A program made the translations under genes and the position numbers. Positions 53,333-61,959 of a stretch of 64,000 nt of DNA are shown here, piece by piece (within the stretch, counting starts at the first letter, position 1; the number at the start of each line of letters is the position of its first letter). The DNA is taken from the NCBI RefSeq assembly GCF_029872155.1, contig NZ_JARXLA010000001.1, positions 310,001 to 374,000 of the forward strand. Direction: 5' to 3'. The notes beneath the pieces are model-generated. The model was given only the letters and a program-made list of their open reading frames with translations. It searched no databases and had not been told where the DNA came from. This stretch comes from Hyphomicrobium sp. D-2. GTDB taxonomy: Bacteria; Pseudomonadota; Alphaproteobacteria; Rhizobiales; Hyphomicrobiaceae.

Positions 53333-55337
53333 TGGCGGCTCGATCAGCGGTAGGGAGGATGATGGTGAAACGCGAACCGTCATCGGGTTCGCGACGGTAT
53401 TCGATATGCCCGCCATGCAACTCGATAATGGAGCGGCAGATTGTGAGGCCCATGCCCATGCCGCCTTCCTTGGTGGAGACGAACGGCGAAAATAGCTGCG
53501 AAGCTACGGTGTCGGGCACCCCGTTGCCCCAGTCGCGGACGCTGACGGTGATCGTGCCGGTATGCATGCCTGCGCTGAGCGACACGCGGCGCCGGTGCGG
53601 TTCCAGATCCTTGCAGGCATCAAGACTGTTGCGGATGAGATTGACCAGAACCTGCTCGATGAGTACGCGATCAGCGCGAACCGGTGGCAGGCCCGGCGCA
53701 AGAGCAACATCTACGGAGCACCGCGCGCGCGTCAGCTCCGGTTCCAGCAGGGCAACGGTCTCTTTCACGGCCTCAGCAAGATTGAGCGGCTCAAGGCGCG
53801 GTTCGCTCTTTTTGACGAAGTTGTGCACCCGCCGGATCATCAAGCCTGCGCGTTCGACGGATTTGCCGATCGCATCGAGCACGGGGGTAGCGGCGGTGAG
53901 GCTCATGGCGCCGGACTCGAGCATGTTTTTCAGCCCCGTCTGGTAGCTGCGGATTGCGGCCAGTGGCTGGTTGAGATCGTGGGCCAGAAACGACGCCATC
54001 TCACCCATGGTGATGAGGCGGGAGGTGTGCTGCAGCTTTTCAGCGTGCGCGCGCTCCAGTTCCTCCGCGCGCTTGCGATCCGAGACATCCAGCACCGAAC
54101 CGATCCAGCCCTGCTGCTGCCCTTGAGCATCCAGCAGCGGCGCTTCATAGATGAGAACGTCGAGGCGCGAACCATCGCGGCGCTGAAACTTGACTGCAAT
54201 GCCCTGACCGGACGATGCACCAGCGAGAACGGCATCGTGAATGCGCTGTGTGCGCTCAATTTCATCGGGCACCCAATAGGGCATCGGCGGCCCTTGCCCG
54301 ATGAGCTCCGCCTCAGTGTAGCCGACCATACGGCAGAAGGCGCCGTTCACATACAGGAGGCGGCCATCGAGATCCCGCGCGCGAATACCGATGCGCAGGG
54401 ACTCTTCCATGCTGCGCCGGAATGCATACTCTTCATCGCGTGCGGCCTCGGCAAGCTTACGCCCGCGCAATTGGCGTTCGCGTGCGATCAGCGCGCCGGC
54501 CGCAAGACAGCTCAGCACGATCATTGCGATGACAAGCCCGTTCTGCGTCAGGCTGGAACGATTGCGGTAGCTGGCCAGCGTAAGCCACAGGTCGTTTAGC
54601 GGCGAGCCGATTTCCACCGTATAGCTCAGCGCGGAATCGTCGGGGTCAACCTTGGATCTGCTGGCCGCCAAGCGCTCGTCACCGCGCTTGATCAGCACAG
54701 CGCGCTTTTCTGCAATCCACCAGGGCACGTGCTGGCTGAGCATACGGCTGAGGGAAATTTCCGCGTGCAGTGTGCCGATGACGTTGCTGTCCTGCACGAT
54801 CGGAGCAACATAGGAAACGTGATCGGATGTGGTTTCGCGCGCATAGGGCGCTGTGAACGTTCCCCGGCCGGTGCGCTTAACGGCGACGATGGCGGAGCGC
54901 ACGAGCGGATCGAGGGGCGCATTGCCATCGCGCGTGGCCGGCACGGTAGCGATGGCCTGCTCGGAATCGTCCAGCCAGCTCAGCGCCCATATTTCGCGGT
55001 CGGTATGTACGAGCGCGCTGGCCTGCGCATTGAATATTTCGAGTGGCACGTCGGCTCTGCCTAGCTCGTAGGCCATGCGCGCCAACCGTGTCTCGATGGC
55101 GCCAAATCGGAACTGCAGGGTGTGTTCGACCCACAGAGCGTCGCGGATGATTTCCTCGCGCCGGGCTTCGCGCTCATCGGTGTCGATGAGCCAGAGCAAC
55201 AACCCCAGCACGCAGAAAATGCCAATCAACGACAGCAGCAGGCCGATCATCAGCGCGGGTGCGGAGAACGGGCGCGGCCAGCCGGACCGTTCGCCTGCGC
55301 CCGACAAGAGCATGCGCGACTGTGCGTCGAATGACAT
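53325..55337 (-). CDS. dctS: Sensor histidine kinase, DctS-like
   Basis: 670 residues from ATG 55337 with GGGGGAAAG upstream. Two membrane helices (ALMIGLLLSLIGIFCVLGLL; NGLVIAMIVLSCLAAGALIA) flank a periplasmic sensing domain of about 220 residues, then a PAS domain (RDLDGRLLYVNGAFCRMVG), the HisKA box (MGEMASFLAHDLNQPLAAIR, phospho-His) and the ATPase domain (LVNLIRNSLDACKDL, GNGVPD, GMGMGLTICRSI). DctS of Rhodobacter senses C4-dicarboxylates this way. Divergent from a dctP-like gene, as dctSR is from dctPQM there. Confidence 0.85.
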   Translation of the reverse strand: MSFDAQSRMLLSGAGERSGWPRPFSAPALMIGLLLSLIGIFCVLGLLLWLIDTDEREARREEIIRDALWVEHTLQFRFGAIETRLARMAYELGRADVPLEIFNAQASALVHTDREIWALSWLDDSEQAIATVPATRDGNAPLDPLVRSAIVAVKRTGRGTFTAPYARETTSDHVSYVAPIVQDSNVIGTLHAEISLSRMLSQHVPWWIAEKRAVLIKRGDERLAASRSKVDPDDSALSYTVEIGSPLNDLWLTLASYRNRSSLTQNGLVIAMIVLSCLAAGALIARERQLRGRKLAEAARDEEYAFRRSMEESLRIGIRARDLDGRLLYVNGAFCRMVGYTEAELIGQGPPMPYWVPDEIERTQRIHDAVLAGASSGQGIAVKFQRRDGSRLDVLIYEAPLLDAQGQQQGWIGSVLDVSDRKRAEELERAHAEKLQHTSRLITMGEMASFLAHDLNQPLAAIRSYQTGLKNMLESGAMSLTAATPVLDAIGKSVERAGLMIRRVHNFVKKSEPRLEPLNLAEAVKETVALLEPELTRARCSVDVALAPGLPPVRADRVLIEQVLVNLIRNSLDACKDLEPHRRRVSLSAGMHTGTITVSVRDWGNGVPDTVASQLFSPFVSTKEGGMGMGLTICRSIIELHGGHIEYRREPDDGSRFTIILPTADRAANE

Positions 55338-55595
55338 GGCCGGCTTGCGCTTTCCCCCGATTTTGCTTCGGAACTTAACTACATCCGGCAGCCAGCGTCG
55401 TGTTGCGGATTTCCACAATAGAGACCTGCCCGGTTTTCCCCCATAAGCAGCTTAGTGGGAGTAAGCCGCATCGCAAAACGTGTTTCCCAGGCGGTTACGG
55501 ACGATCAGGTCCGGCGCCCAGGGTGCATGTCTGCCAGCATATCTTTGCCAGATTATTCGGGCGGAGCGCGATGCGAGGGGGAACATAGAGTTAAG

Positions 55596-56600
55596 ATGAA
55601 GACCCTCGGGACATTGGCTGCAGTGATGCTGCTCGGGCTTATGGGCCTCAGTTCCGCCCCCGGTGCGGAGCCCATCAAGCTGCGCTTCAGCCACGTCGTT
55701 GCACCGGATACCCCCAAAGGCAAAGGGGCGGAGGAATTCCGCCGGCTCGCCACGCTCTACACCAACGGCAAAGTAGAGGTTGAGGTCTACCCCAGTTCGA
55801 AGCTCTATCGCGACCTCGAGGAGCTGGAAGCGCTGCAGCTTGGCGCCGTTGAGATGGTCGCCCCCTCGCTGGCCAAATTCGGGCCGCTTGGCGCCAAGGA
55901 GTTTGAACTCTTCGATCTGCCCTATCTGTTTTCCGACCGTGCTGCACTGCGGGCGGTTACGCAGGGTCCGATAGGCAAAGCGCTGCTTCAGGGGCTGGAA
56001 AGCAAAGGCATCCGGGGGCTTGCGTTCTGGGATAACGGTTTCAAGCTGATGAGCGCCAGCCGCCCCTTGCGCGGGCCGGAGGATCTCGCCGGACTGCGGA
56101 TGCGCATTCAGCCATCGCGCGTGCTGCAGGCGCAGATGCGGGCGCTGGGCGTGGTGCCTCAGGTGATACCACTTCCCGAGGTGCGCCAGGCGCTGCAGAT
56201 GGAAATGATCGATGGCACCGAAAATCCGCCGTCGAATATGCTCGTCCAGCGTCTGCATGACGTGCAATCGCATGCGACGATCTCCAACCATGGCTATCTG
56301 GGCTACGCGGTTATCGTCAACAAGGCGTTCTGGGACGGGTTGCCGAGTGATGTTCGGCGAGCGCTGGAACGGGCGATGGATGAAGCCACTGCCTATACCA
56401 ACGCGGTTGCCGAAGCCGACAACGAACGCGCGCTCACCATCATGAGGGCGGCCGGTCAAACGCAATTTCATCAGCAGACAGCCGCCGAGCGTGACGCATG
56501 GATTGCGGCATTGGAGCCCGTTTACGCAGACGTTGCAGCGCGCATCGGTTGGGATCGGATCGAAGCCATTCGCAGTGCTGTTACGCGCGCTACGCAGTGA
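55596..56600 (+). CDS. dctP: TRAP transporter substrate-binding protein DctP
   Basis: 334 residues from ATG 55596 (GAGGGGGAACATAG upstream); an in-frame extension to 55455 is not likely. Signal peptide MKTLGTLAAVMLLGLMGLSS, then a DctP domain: IKLRFSHVVAPDTPKGKGAE, KVEVEVYPSSKLYRDLEELE, MRIQPSRVLQAQMRALG with the conserved carboxylate-binding Arg, and MEMIDGTENPPSNML. It should bind a C4-dicarboxylate or related acid. No dctQ or dctM follows, so it is an orphan or a partner of a distant one, or a sensor aid for DctS. Confidence 0.9.
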   Translation: MKTLGTLAAVMLLGLMGLSSAPGAEPIKLRFSHVVAPDTPKGKGAEEFRRLATLYTNGKVEVEVYPSSKLYRDLEELEALQLGAVEMVAPSLAKFGPLGAKEFELFDLPYLFSDRAALRAVTQGPIGKALLQGLESKGIRGLAFWDNGFKLMSASRPLRGPEDLAGLRMRIQPSRVLQAQMRALGVVPQVIPLPEVRQALQMEMIDGTENPPSNMLVQRLHDVQSHATISNHGYLGYAVIVNKAFWDGLPSDVRRALERAMDEATAYTNAVAEADNERALTIMRAAGQTQFHQQTAAERDAWIAALEPVYADVAARIGWDRIEAIRSAVTRATQ

Positions 56601-56862
56601 TTGTCTGTTCGCGGGCTCATCGGAGCGGATGAGGTGTTTACAGTTGGTGCACGGGATTAATAGTCGTCAAACGGAGTAAGTCCGCATTTGTTTTGGTGGC
56701 GTTATGGCAAGTGGCGTTGAGAGCAGAGTAGTAGCGGTGAAAGATCGGGCTGAGGGTTCCTGCAAGCCCCTGATCAGGCCGCGTGCCATGCAGCCGCTGA
56801 AACGCCAGGATTTAGACCATTCAGAAAAACAACAAATGCCGCCGGAGAGGTGGTCGCGCCCG

Positions 56863-57789
56863 ATGAATTTTAAGTCCCTGCGCGCATTTCAGCTCATTGT
56901 CGAGCGCGGTTCTCTGTCGGCTGCTGCGGGCGATCTCTGTCTCAGTCAGCCTGCGGTCAGCCGCCTGATCGCGCAGTTGGAAAGCGAGCTTGGCCTTGTG
57001 CTCTTCAATCGCACCGGGCGCGGCCTCACCATGAGCAAGGAAGGCAAGCTCTTCTACGACACCACTAAGGACATTCTGGCTGGCGTTGACGAAATTCCGC
57101 GCATCGCCAAGGAAATTCAGCATGGCGGCCGTCATCTGCAACTTCTGGCGGGGTCGCACATAGCGAGGGCGGTGGTGTCGCCGGCGCTGGCAATGCTGCA
57201 GCGAGAAGGAAGCAAACTGCGTTGCCGGCTTGACGTCATCTCTGATGTTGGCCTTGACGAACTGAGCGGTGGTCGACACTTCGACCTCGCGATTGCGCCG
57301 ATTACATCGCCGGTCGTGCCTCCACATCTGGAAGCGCATCGTTTGTTCAGTGTGCGTGTCGAAGCCGTGGTGCCACGCTCGCATCGGCTGGCTTCCCGCA
57401 ATGCGATCTCGGTATCTGATCTGGCTGACGAGGATCTGATCATCCCGCGACAGGAAGAGAGCTATGGCCAGCAGATCAGCCGCTTTGCCAATCGCGGTGC
57501 GTCGGCAAAAACTTTTGTGGAGACGCAATCGTCGCTCATTGCGTGCCAGATGGCCTGCGATGGTGTGGGCATTGCGCTCTTTGACCGGTTGAGCGCGCGC
57601 GGGCTCCATCTTGGCAGTGCGCAATTCATTCCGCTTGAGCCCGATTTCTGGATGACGTTTGCGTTTCTGCATCCGCGTGGTGAAGCGCTGCGGACCGGCG
57701 CCGTGGCATTTGTCGATGCGGTGCGTCAGGTCATTGCGGACTTTATCGTAGCAGATCCATTGAACGCCGCTGCGGTTCGGTTGGAATAG
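56863..57789 (+). CDS. LysR family regulator
   Basis: 308 residues from ATG 56863 (GGAGAGG upstream); a longer frame from 56704 is not needed. The N-terminal wHTH (FKSLRAFQLIVERGSLSAAA, CLSQPAVSRLIAQLESELG, LFNRTGRGLTMSKEG) is standard. The inducer domain is intact (HLQLLAGSHIARAVVSPALA, FDLAIAPITSP). The ligand is unknown; the gene lies between dctP and the porin-lyase set and may control either. Confidence 0.85.
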   Translation: MNFKSLRAFQLIVERGSLSAAAGDLCLSQPAVSRLIAQLESELGLVLFNRTGRGLTMSKEGKLFYDTTKDILAGVDEIPRIAKEIQHGGRHLQLLAGSHIARAVVSPALAMLQREGSKLRCRLDVISDVGLDELSGGRHFDLAIAPITSPVVPPHLEAHRLFSVRVEAVVPRSHRLASRNAISVSDLADEDLIIPRQEESYGQQISRFANRGASAKTFVETQSSLIACQMACDGVGIALFDRLSARGLHLGSAQFIPLEPDFWMTFAFLHPRGEALRTGAVAFVDAVRQVIADFIVADPLNAAAVRLE

Positions 57790-58213
57790 GCGGAATTTGC
57801 GTCTGTAAAAGTTCAGTGATGCTGCGCGCATCTGTGATGCAGATGGCCGCTTGAAACTTCCTTTCAATCAAACAATTTCCGTTCTTTTGTTTCGGCGCAT
57901 TTCGCTTGTCTGATGCTTCGTATTCAGCGCTGCGGATGAGGCACGGCAAAAAATATATAGTGGTCGTGGTTAATGCCAAAAAATCGATGCTCAAACATCA
58001 CAGCTCGATAAAATAGCGCGGATGATGGCGGGATTGCTGCATCAGGCAACACCATGAAAAATATATAATATATGTTGTCGCTTGCGAATAGCTGATCGAG
58101 TCTTCCGGTAATTCGTATCCCAATTTCGCAAGCGCTGCGCACAATGGACGAAAGTAAGGACGCAGGCGTTCAATCTGCGTCTTAAAACAGTATGCGTTGT
58201 GGGAGTTGAGTAA
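57790..58213. other. AT-rich control region before the porin gene
   Basis: 420 bases without a gene. AAAAATATATA occurs at 57949-57959 and again at 58057-58067, 108 bases apart. These and the AT-rich tracts near them could be promoter elements or regulator sites for the porin-lyase set. Confidence 0.35.
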
Positions 58214-60781
58214 ATGCCGCGTCCATTGGGGGGCAATTGTGTTTTCAAGCTTGCGTCGTGGCGCGGCCGCGCTGCGTTTGCGCCGCATTTCAGCGCTGCG
58301 ATCATCGCGCTTTTGGTTTCCACCTCGCCTTTCAGTCTGGCTGCCTATGCCGCGAGCGATCAGGTGGGAGAATCGCAGGGCGGTGATGTAACCGGCGCTG
58401 ACGATGACGGATGGAGCGCTCCCTCGGCGTCGGCAACACAGTCCGGCGCGGGCGGGCTGTCGATCGAAGGGTTGATGTACCGCCGCAAGGGATTGGCGAA
58501 CGTGCCGTTCACGAAAGTGGGTGACGCTCCGAATGCGCCGCCCAATGCTGATGCGTACGTCAAGTTCTTCTCGTCAGAACTGAACGGCATGGATTACACG
58601 CCCGGCGCGCGCGTGTCGCTGCGGGCATCGGTTTTCGATCAAGGTATCGAACTCTCCGCATTCGGAGTAGCGCCGTTCCGCCTCGATCACACCAAGCTTG
58701 GCATGAGCCTTTTTACCGGTCCCGCTGCTGATCGCACCAACACGGATATGCTGTACGCAGATCCGGCTGGCGATCTTGGCAACATGACAAACTCTGACGG
58801 TATCTATGGTCTCAACGTGCACCATGAGACCAGGATCTTCGGTGCTGAAGCAAACCTGACAAGCCTTTTCGGCATTCCCGCGTTAAGTCTCGGCGCTCGG
58901 GCGATCAACTTCGGCGAGACGCTCAGCACCTCGGCGATGGATCTTGGCACGCCGCCCGAGGCCAACGTGCCCGGTCTCGGGACCGGCACCGTACGCGATC
59001 ACGCTACCATTCGTGTCGATAACCGGCTTGTCGGTTTGCAGCTCGGCCTGCAGCACATGTTCGACATCGGCGACAGTCTGCGCATTGGCGGCAGCGTCAA
59101 GGGTGGCCTCTATAACAACTTCGTGGATCGCAACCGAGGCTTCACGTCTGAGAATGCGCTGCATAACCGTGCGTTTGAAAACTCGAACAGCAAGAGCGTT
59201 TTTGCGCAGAGCGTTGAGATCAACCCGCGTGTTGAACTGAAGATCGCGGAAGGCACCTACCTCACCGCGTCGGGCCAGTTCCTCTGGCTCAACAATGTCA
59301 GCACGGCGCTGCCGCACTATGCTCACCTGGGCAACTTTAACGGCGACCGGGATGTGCGCGCAAAGGACGACGTTTACTTCTATGGTGGTTCGCTGGGGCT
59401 TACGATCGATCTCGATCAATCGGCTCCACTCAGCAACAGCCTGGCGCCATTTGCGATCAGCTCTCTGAGCGCTTCTGCGATGAGCGCTGAAGACGTTGAT
59501 GAGCGCATCGCACAGCTTGAGGACGCAGCAGCGGTCAAAGGCAACAAGCGCGTTTCACTGTCGATCTCGGGCTGGATAAATCGCATGGTGCTGGCGTGGG
59601 ACGATGGCGCAGAGCGCAACGTCTATATCGCCGACAACGTTTCCTCGCGCAGCCGTGTAGAATTCCGCGGTGCCGCGAAAATCGCCCGCGGCTGGAGCGC
59701 GGGTTACTATCTCTCGCTTGGCATGGACGATCAGGCGAGCAACGATCTCAGTCAGCTGGAAAGCACCGGCGAAGGCAAGATCGACTTGCGCCACTCGGCG
59801 TGGTGGCTGCGTAGCAACAAGTACGGCACCATGACCGTCGGCTACACATCCAGTGCAACCGATAACATCATCCTCAAGGACACCGGCGGCATCATGCCGG
59901 GCGCGGCCAACATTGCGCTGATTGGCGGTGGTCTTATCGTGCGCCGCGCCGATTGGTACGAGCAGGGCGACGGCGCGCTGGTGACGAACGCGAACCGACG
60001 CGTGGACACGACACTTGGCGAGTTCGCGGCCGGTGGCAGCGTCGATACTCTGCGCCGCAACGTCATTCGCTACGATGCGCCGCGCGTCTCCGGCCAGTTC
60101 GGAAATATCGATGCGTCAGTGGCGTGGGGCGAAGACGACTTCTGGGATGTCGCTGTTGAACACAGCATCAACTACAACGATTTTCGGTTCAGATTTGGCG
60201 CAGGCTATCTGCACGATACAACCGAGGGCCGCGTTGTTGCTGGCCATCCTGAGTATTTCCGCGACCGTAAGGAGTACAAAGGCTCGGCAAGCATCCTGCA
60301 CATTCCGACGGGCCTGTTTGCGACGGCCGCCTATGTGCGCCGTACCTTCCACGGCCTCGAGGAGTTCGACGCGGCCGGTACTCCGGGCTCGATTTATGGC
60401 GAGAACACCTCGGGTATCGTAACGGCTCCTGGCACAAACCGGCCACCGCTCGACTACTATTACTCGGCGCTCGGTTTGCGCCGGCAGTACTGGTCGATCG
60501 GAGACACGACCGTCTACGGCGAATATGCCCAGGTTGAAAATGCGATCACAGGATTGCGTGAGGCCGGGTTGGCCGAGGTGACGGACAGCAGCCTGCAGAT
60601 GTTTGGCGCCGCTATCAACCAGGACATCGACGCGGCGTCCATGGATCTTTACGCCGGTATCCGCCTCTTCAAGTTCGATACCGAAGGTGTTCAGCGTCAG
60701 AACGCCACCACCTATCCCGTTGCTCCAGCACCGCTGACCGACATCATGCTCGGTTTCGCTGGTGCGCGTATCAAGTTCTGA
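58214..60781 (+). CDS. Porin with two apparent beta-barrel halves
   Basis: 855 residues, start ATG 58214 (GGGAGTTGAGTAA upstream), signal peptide to about residue 47 (SPFSLAAYAASDQ). Residues 75-410 form a barrel-like part (LHLNVHHETRIFGAEANLTS-like strands, RVELKIAEGTYLTASGQFLW) that resembles BBP7-type barrels. A coil, EDVDERIAQLEDAAAV (426-441), then opens a second, standard porin (KRVSLSISGWINRMVLAWDD, YIADNVSSRSRVEFRG, RHSAWWLRSNKYGTMTVG) that ends IKF. Porins are usually 350-450 residues, so this is about twice that. It lets small solutes across the outer membrane. The next gene follows at 19 bases. Confidence 0.8.
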   Translation: MPRPLGGNCVFKLASWRGRAAFAPHFSAAIIALLVSTSPFSLAAYAASDQVGESQGGDVTGADDDGWSAPSASATQSGAGGLSIEGLMYRRKGLANVPFTKVGDAPNAPPNADAYVKFFSSELNGMDYTPGARVSLRASVFDQGIELSAFGVAPFRLDHTKLGMSLFTGPAADRTNTDMLYADPAGDLGNMTNSDGIYGLNVHHETRIFGAEANLTSLFGIPALSLGARAINFGETLSTSAMDLGTPPEANVPGLGTGTVRDHATIRVDNRLVGLQLGLQHMFDIGDSLRIGGSVKGGLYNNFVDRNRGFTSENALHNRAFENSNSKSVFAQSVEINPRVELKIAEGTYLTASGQFLWLNNVSTALPHYAHLGNFNGDRDVRAKDDVYFYGGSLGLTIDLDQSAPLSNSLAPFAISSLSASAMSAEDVDERIAQLEDAAAVKGNKRVSLSISGWINRMVLAWDDGAERNVYIADNVSSRSRVEFRGAAKIARGWSAGYYLSLGMDDQASNDLSQLESTGEGKIDLRHSAWWLRSNKYGTMTVGYTSSATDNIILKDTGGIMPGAANIALIGGGLIVRRADWYEQGDGALVTNANRRVDTTLGEFAAGGSVDTLRRNVIRYDAPRVSGQFGNIDASVAWGEDDFWDVAVEHSINYNDFRFRFGAGYLHDTTEGRVVAGHPEYFRDRKEYKGSASILHIPTGLFATAAYVRRTFHGLEEFDAAGTPGSIYGENTSGIVTAPGTNRPPLDYYYSALGLRRQYWSIGDTTVYGEYAQVENAITGLREAGLAEVTDSSLQMFGAAINQDIDAASMDLYAGIRLFKFDTEGVQRQNATTYPVAPAPLTDIMLGFAGARIKF

Positions 60782-60800
60782 GCTGAAGGAGCTTTCCACG

Positions 60801-61760
60801 ATGTCAAACGATCGACACATCCGGACGTCGCTGCTTCGCTGCGGAGCCGTATTCACACTGTTGGTGGCTGGTCTGTTGTGCGCAGCGCCAGCCGCACATG
60901 CCACGGAAACCTGGTTTGATCCGAGCCAACAGAAAATGCCGTCGGGTGACGGTGTCTTCGAAGTTGACAGCGTCTCGCGCGGCCCGGTCACGATTTACAC
61001 TTACCGGCCGCAGTCGGCATCAAGCGCCAGTCCTATCTGGGTTGTCATGCCGGGCACGCGCCGTGACGAACACAGGCACCTCGCATTCGACTACTACGAC
61101 ACCTGGCGCCCGCTTGCGGATCAGTATGGTGCCATTCTGCTGGTGCCTGAATTCACAGCCGAGAAATGGCCCGGCGCGTGGACTTACAACATGGGCAATG
61201 TGCGCAGCCCAAATCTGCAGGCGAAGCCCTGGCGCCAGACGAGTTTTTACGTAGTGGAAGAGGCGTTTCGTCTTGCCTCCCACAGCCTCGGCGGCCACAG
61301 GCAGAAGTTCAGTATGTTCGGCCACGGTGCCGGCGCGCAGTTCATCCAGCGCTATGTGATGCACAGCGGCTGCCGCCACATCGATCGCGCTGTTGCTGCT
61401 AATTCCGGCTGGTACATGATGCCGGAAAGCGGCTTCCAGTTTCCGTTCGGTTTGGGTGGTGCACCGATTGGTGATGCGACGCTTGGCAAGGCGTTTGGCT
61501 GCAATCTTACGCTGTTGCTCGGCACGAGTGACGTAAACTATGCACGCATGCGTAACGATCGCGATGCGCTGCGCCAGGGCAAGACCCGTTACGAGCGCGG
61601 ACGCTTCTTTTACCGGCGGTCGCGGGATGTAGCGGCGAACATGGGGGCATCGTTCAACTGGCGTGTGCGTGAGGTTCCCGGAGTAGCGCATCAGGCTGAC
61701 CGCATGGCGCCAGCCGGAGCGGCGGTGCTGGCCGGAGCGCGTGTTGCGAACTCAAACTGA
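60801..61760 (+). CDS. Exported alpha/beta-hydrolase-fold protein without nucleophile serine
   Basis: 319 residues from ATG 60801 (GAAGGAGCTTTCC upstream). Signal peptide to about residue 34 (APAAHA, then TETW). The fold landmarks fit: PIWVVMPGTRRDE (oxyanion strand), GAILLVPEFT, KFSMFGHGAGAQFIQRY (nucleophile elbow) and VPGVAHQADRMAP (catalytic His). The elbow reads Gly-His-Gly-Ala-Gly where active relatives have Gly-His-Ser-Ala-Gly, so the nucleophile (residue 176) is Gly. It may be a pseudoenzyme or use another mechanism. Secreted, between the porin and the lyase. Confidence 0.75.
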   Translation: MSNDRHIRTSLLRCGAVFTLLVAGLLCAAPAAHATETWFDPSQQKMPSGDGVFEVDSVSRGPVTIYTYRPQSASSASPIWVVMPGTRRDEHRHLAFDYYDTWRPLADQYGAILLVPEFTAEKWPGAWTYNMGNVRSPNLQAKPWRQTSFYVVEEAFRLASHSLGGHRQKFSMFGHGAGAQFIQRYVMHSGCRHIDRAVAANSGWYMMPESGFQFPFGLGGAPIGDATLGKAFGCNLTLLLGTSDVNYARMRNDRDALRQGKTRYERGRFFYRRSRDVAANMGASFNWRVREVPGVAHQADRMAPAGAAVLAGARVANSN

Positions 61761-61959
61761 AACCGTTTGAAGCGGCAGAAGGCGGATCAGGCATCGCACG
61801 AGTGATGAAGCTGTCAGCGAGCTAGCTACGTGCGGCTAGTCAAAGTGTTCGCCGGACGCATTCGAGGTCAAGCGCGGGCCGACGATCAAAGGGCATTCGA
61901 GCCATAAGCGAAGGACAACGGCAGATGACGAACTCCGTGTTGCGGATCTCGGAGGACTG

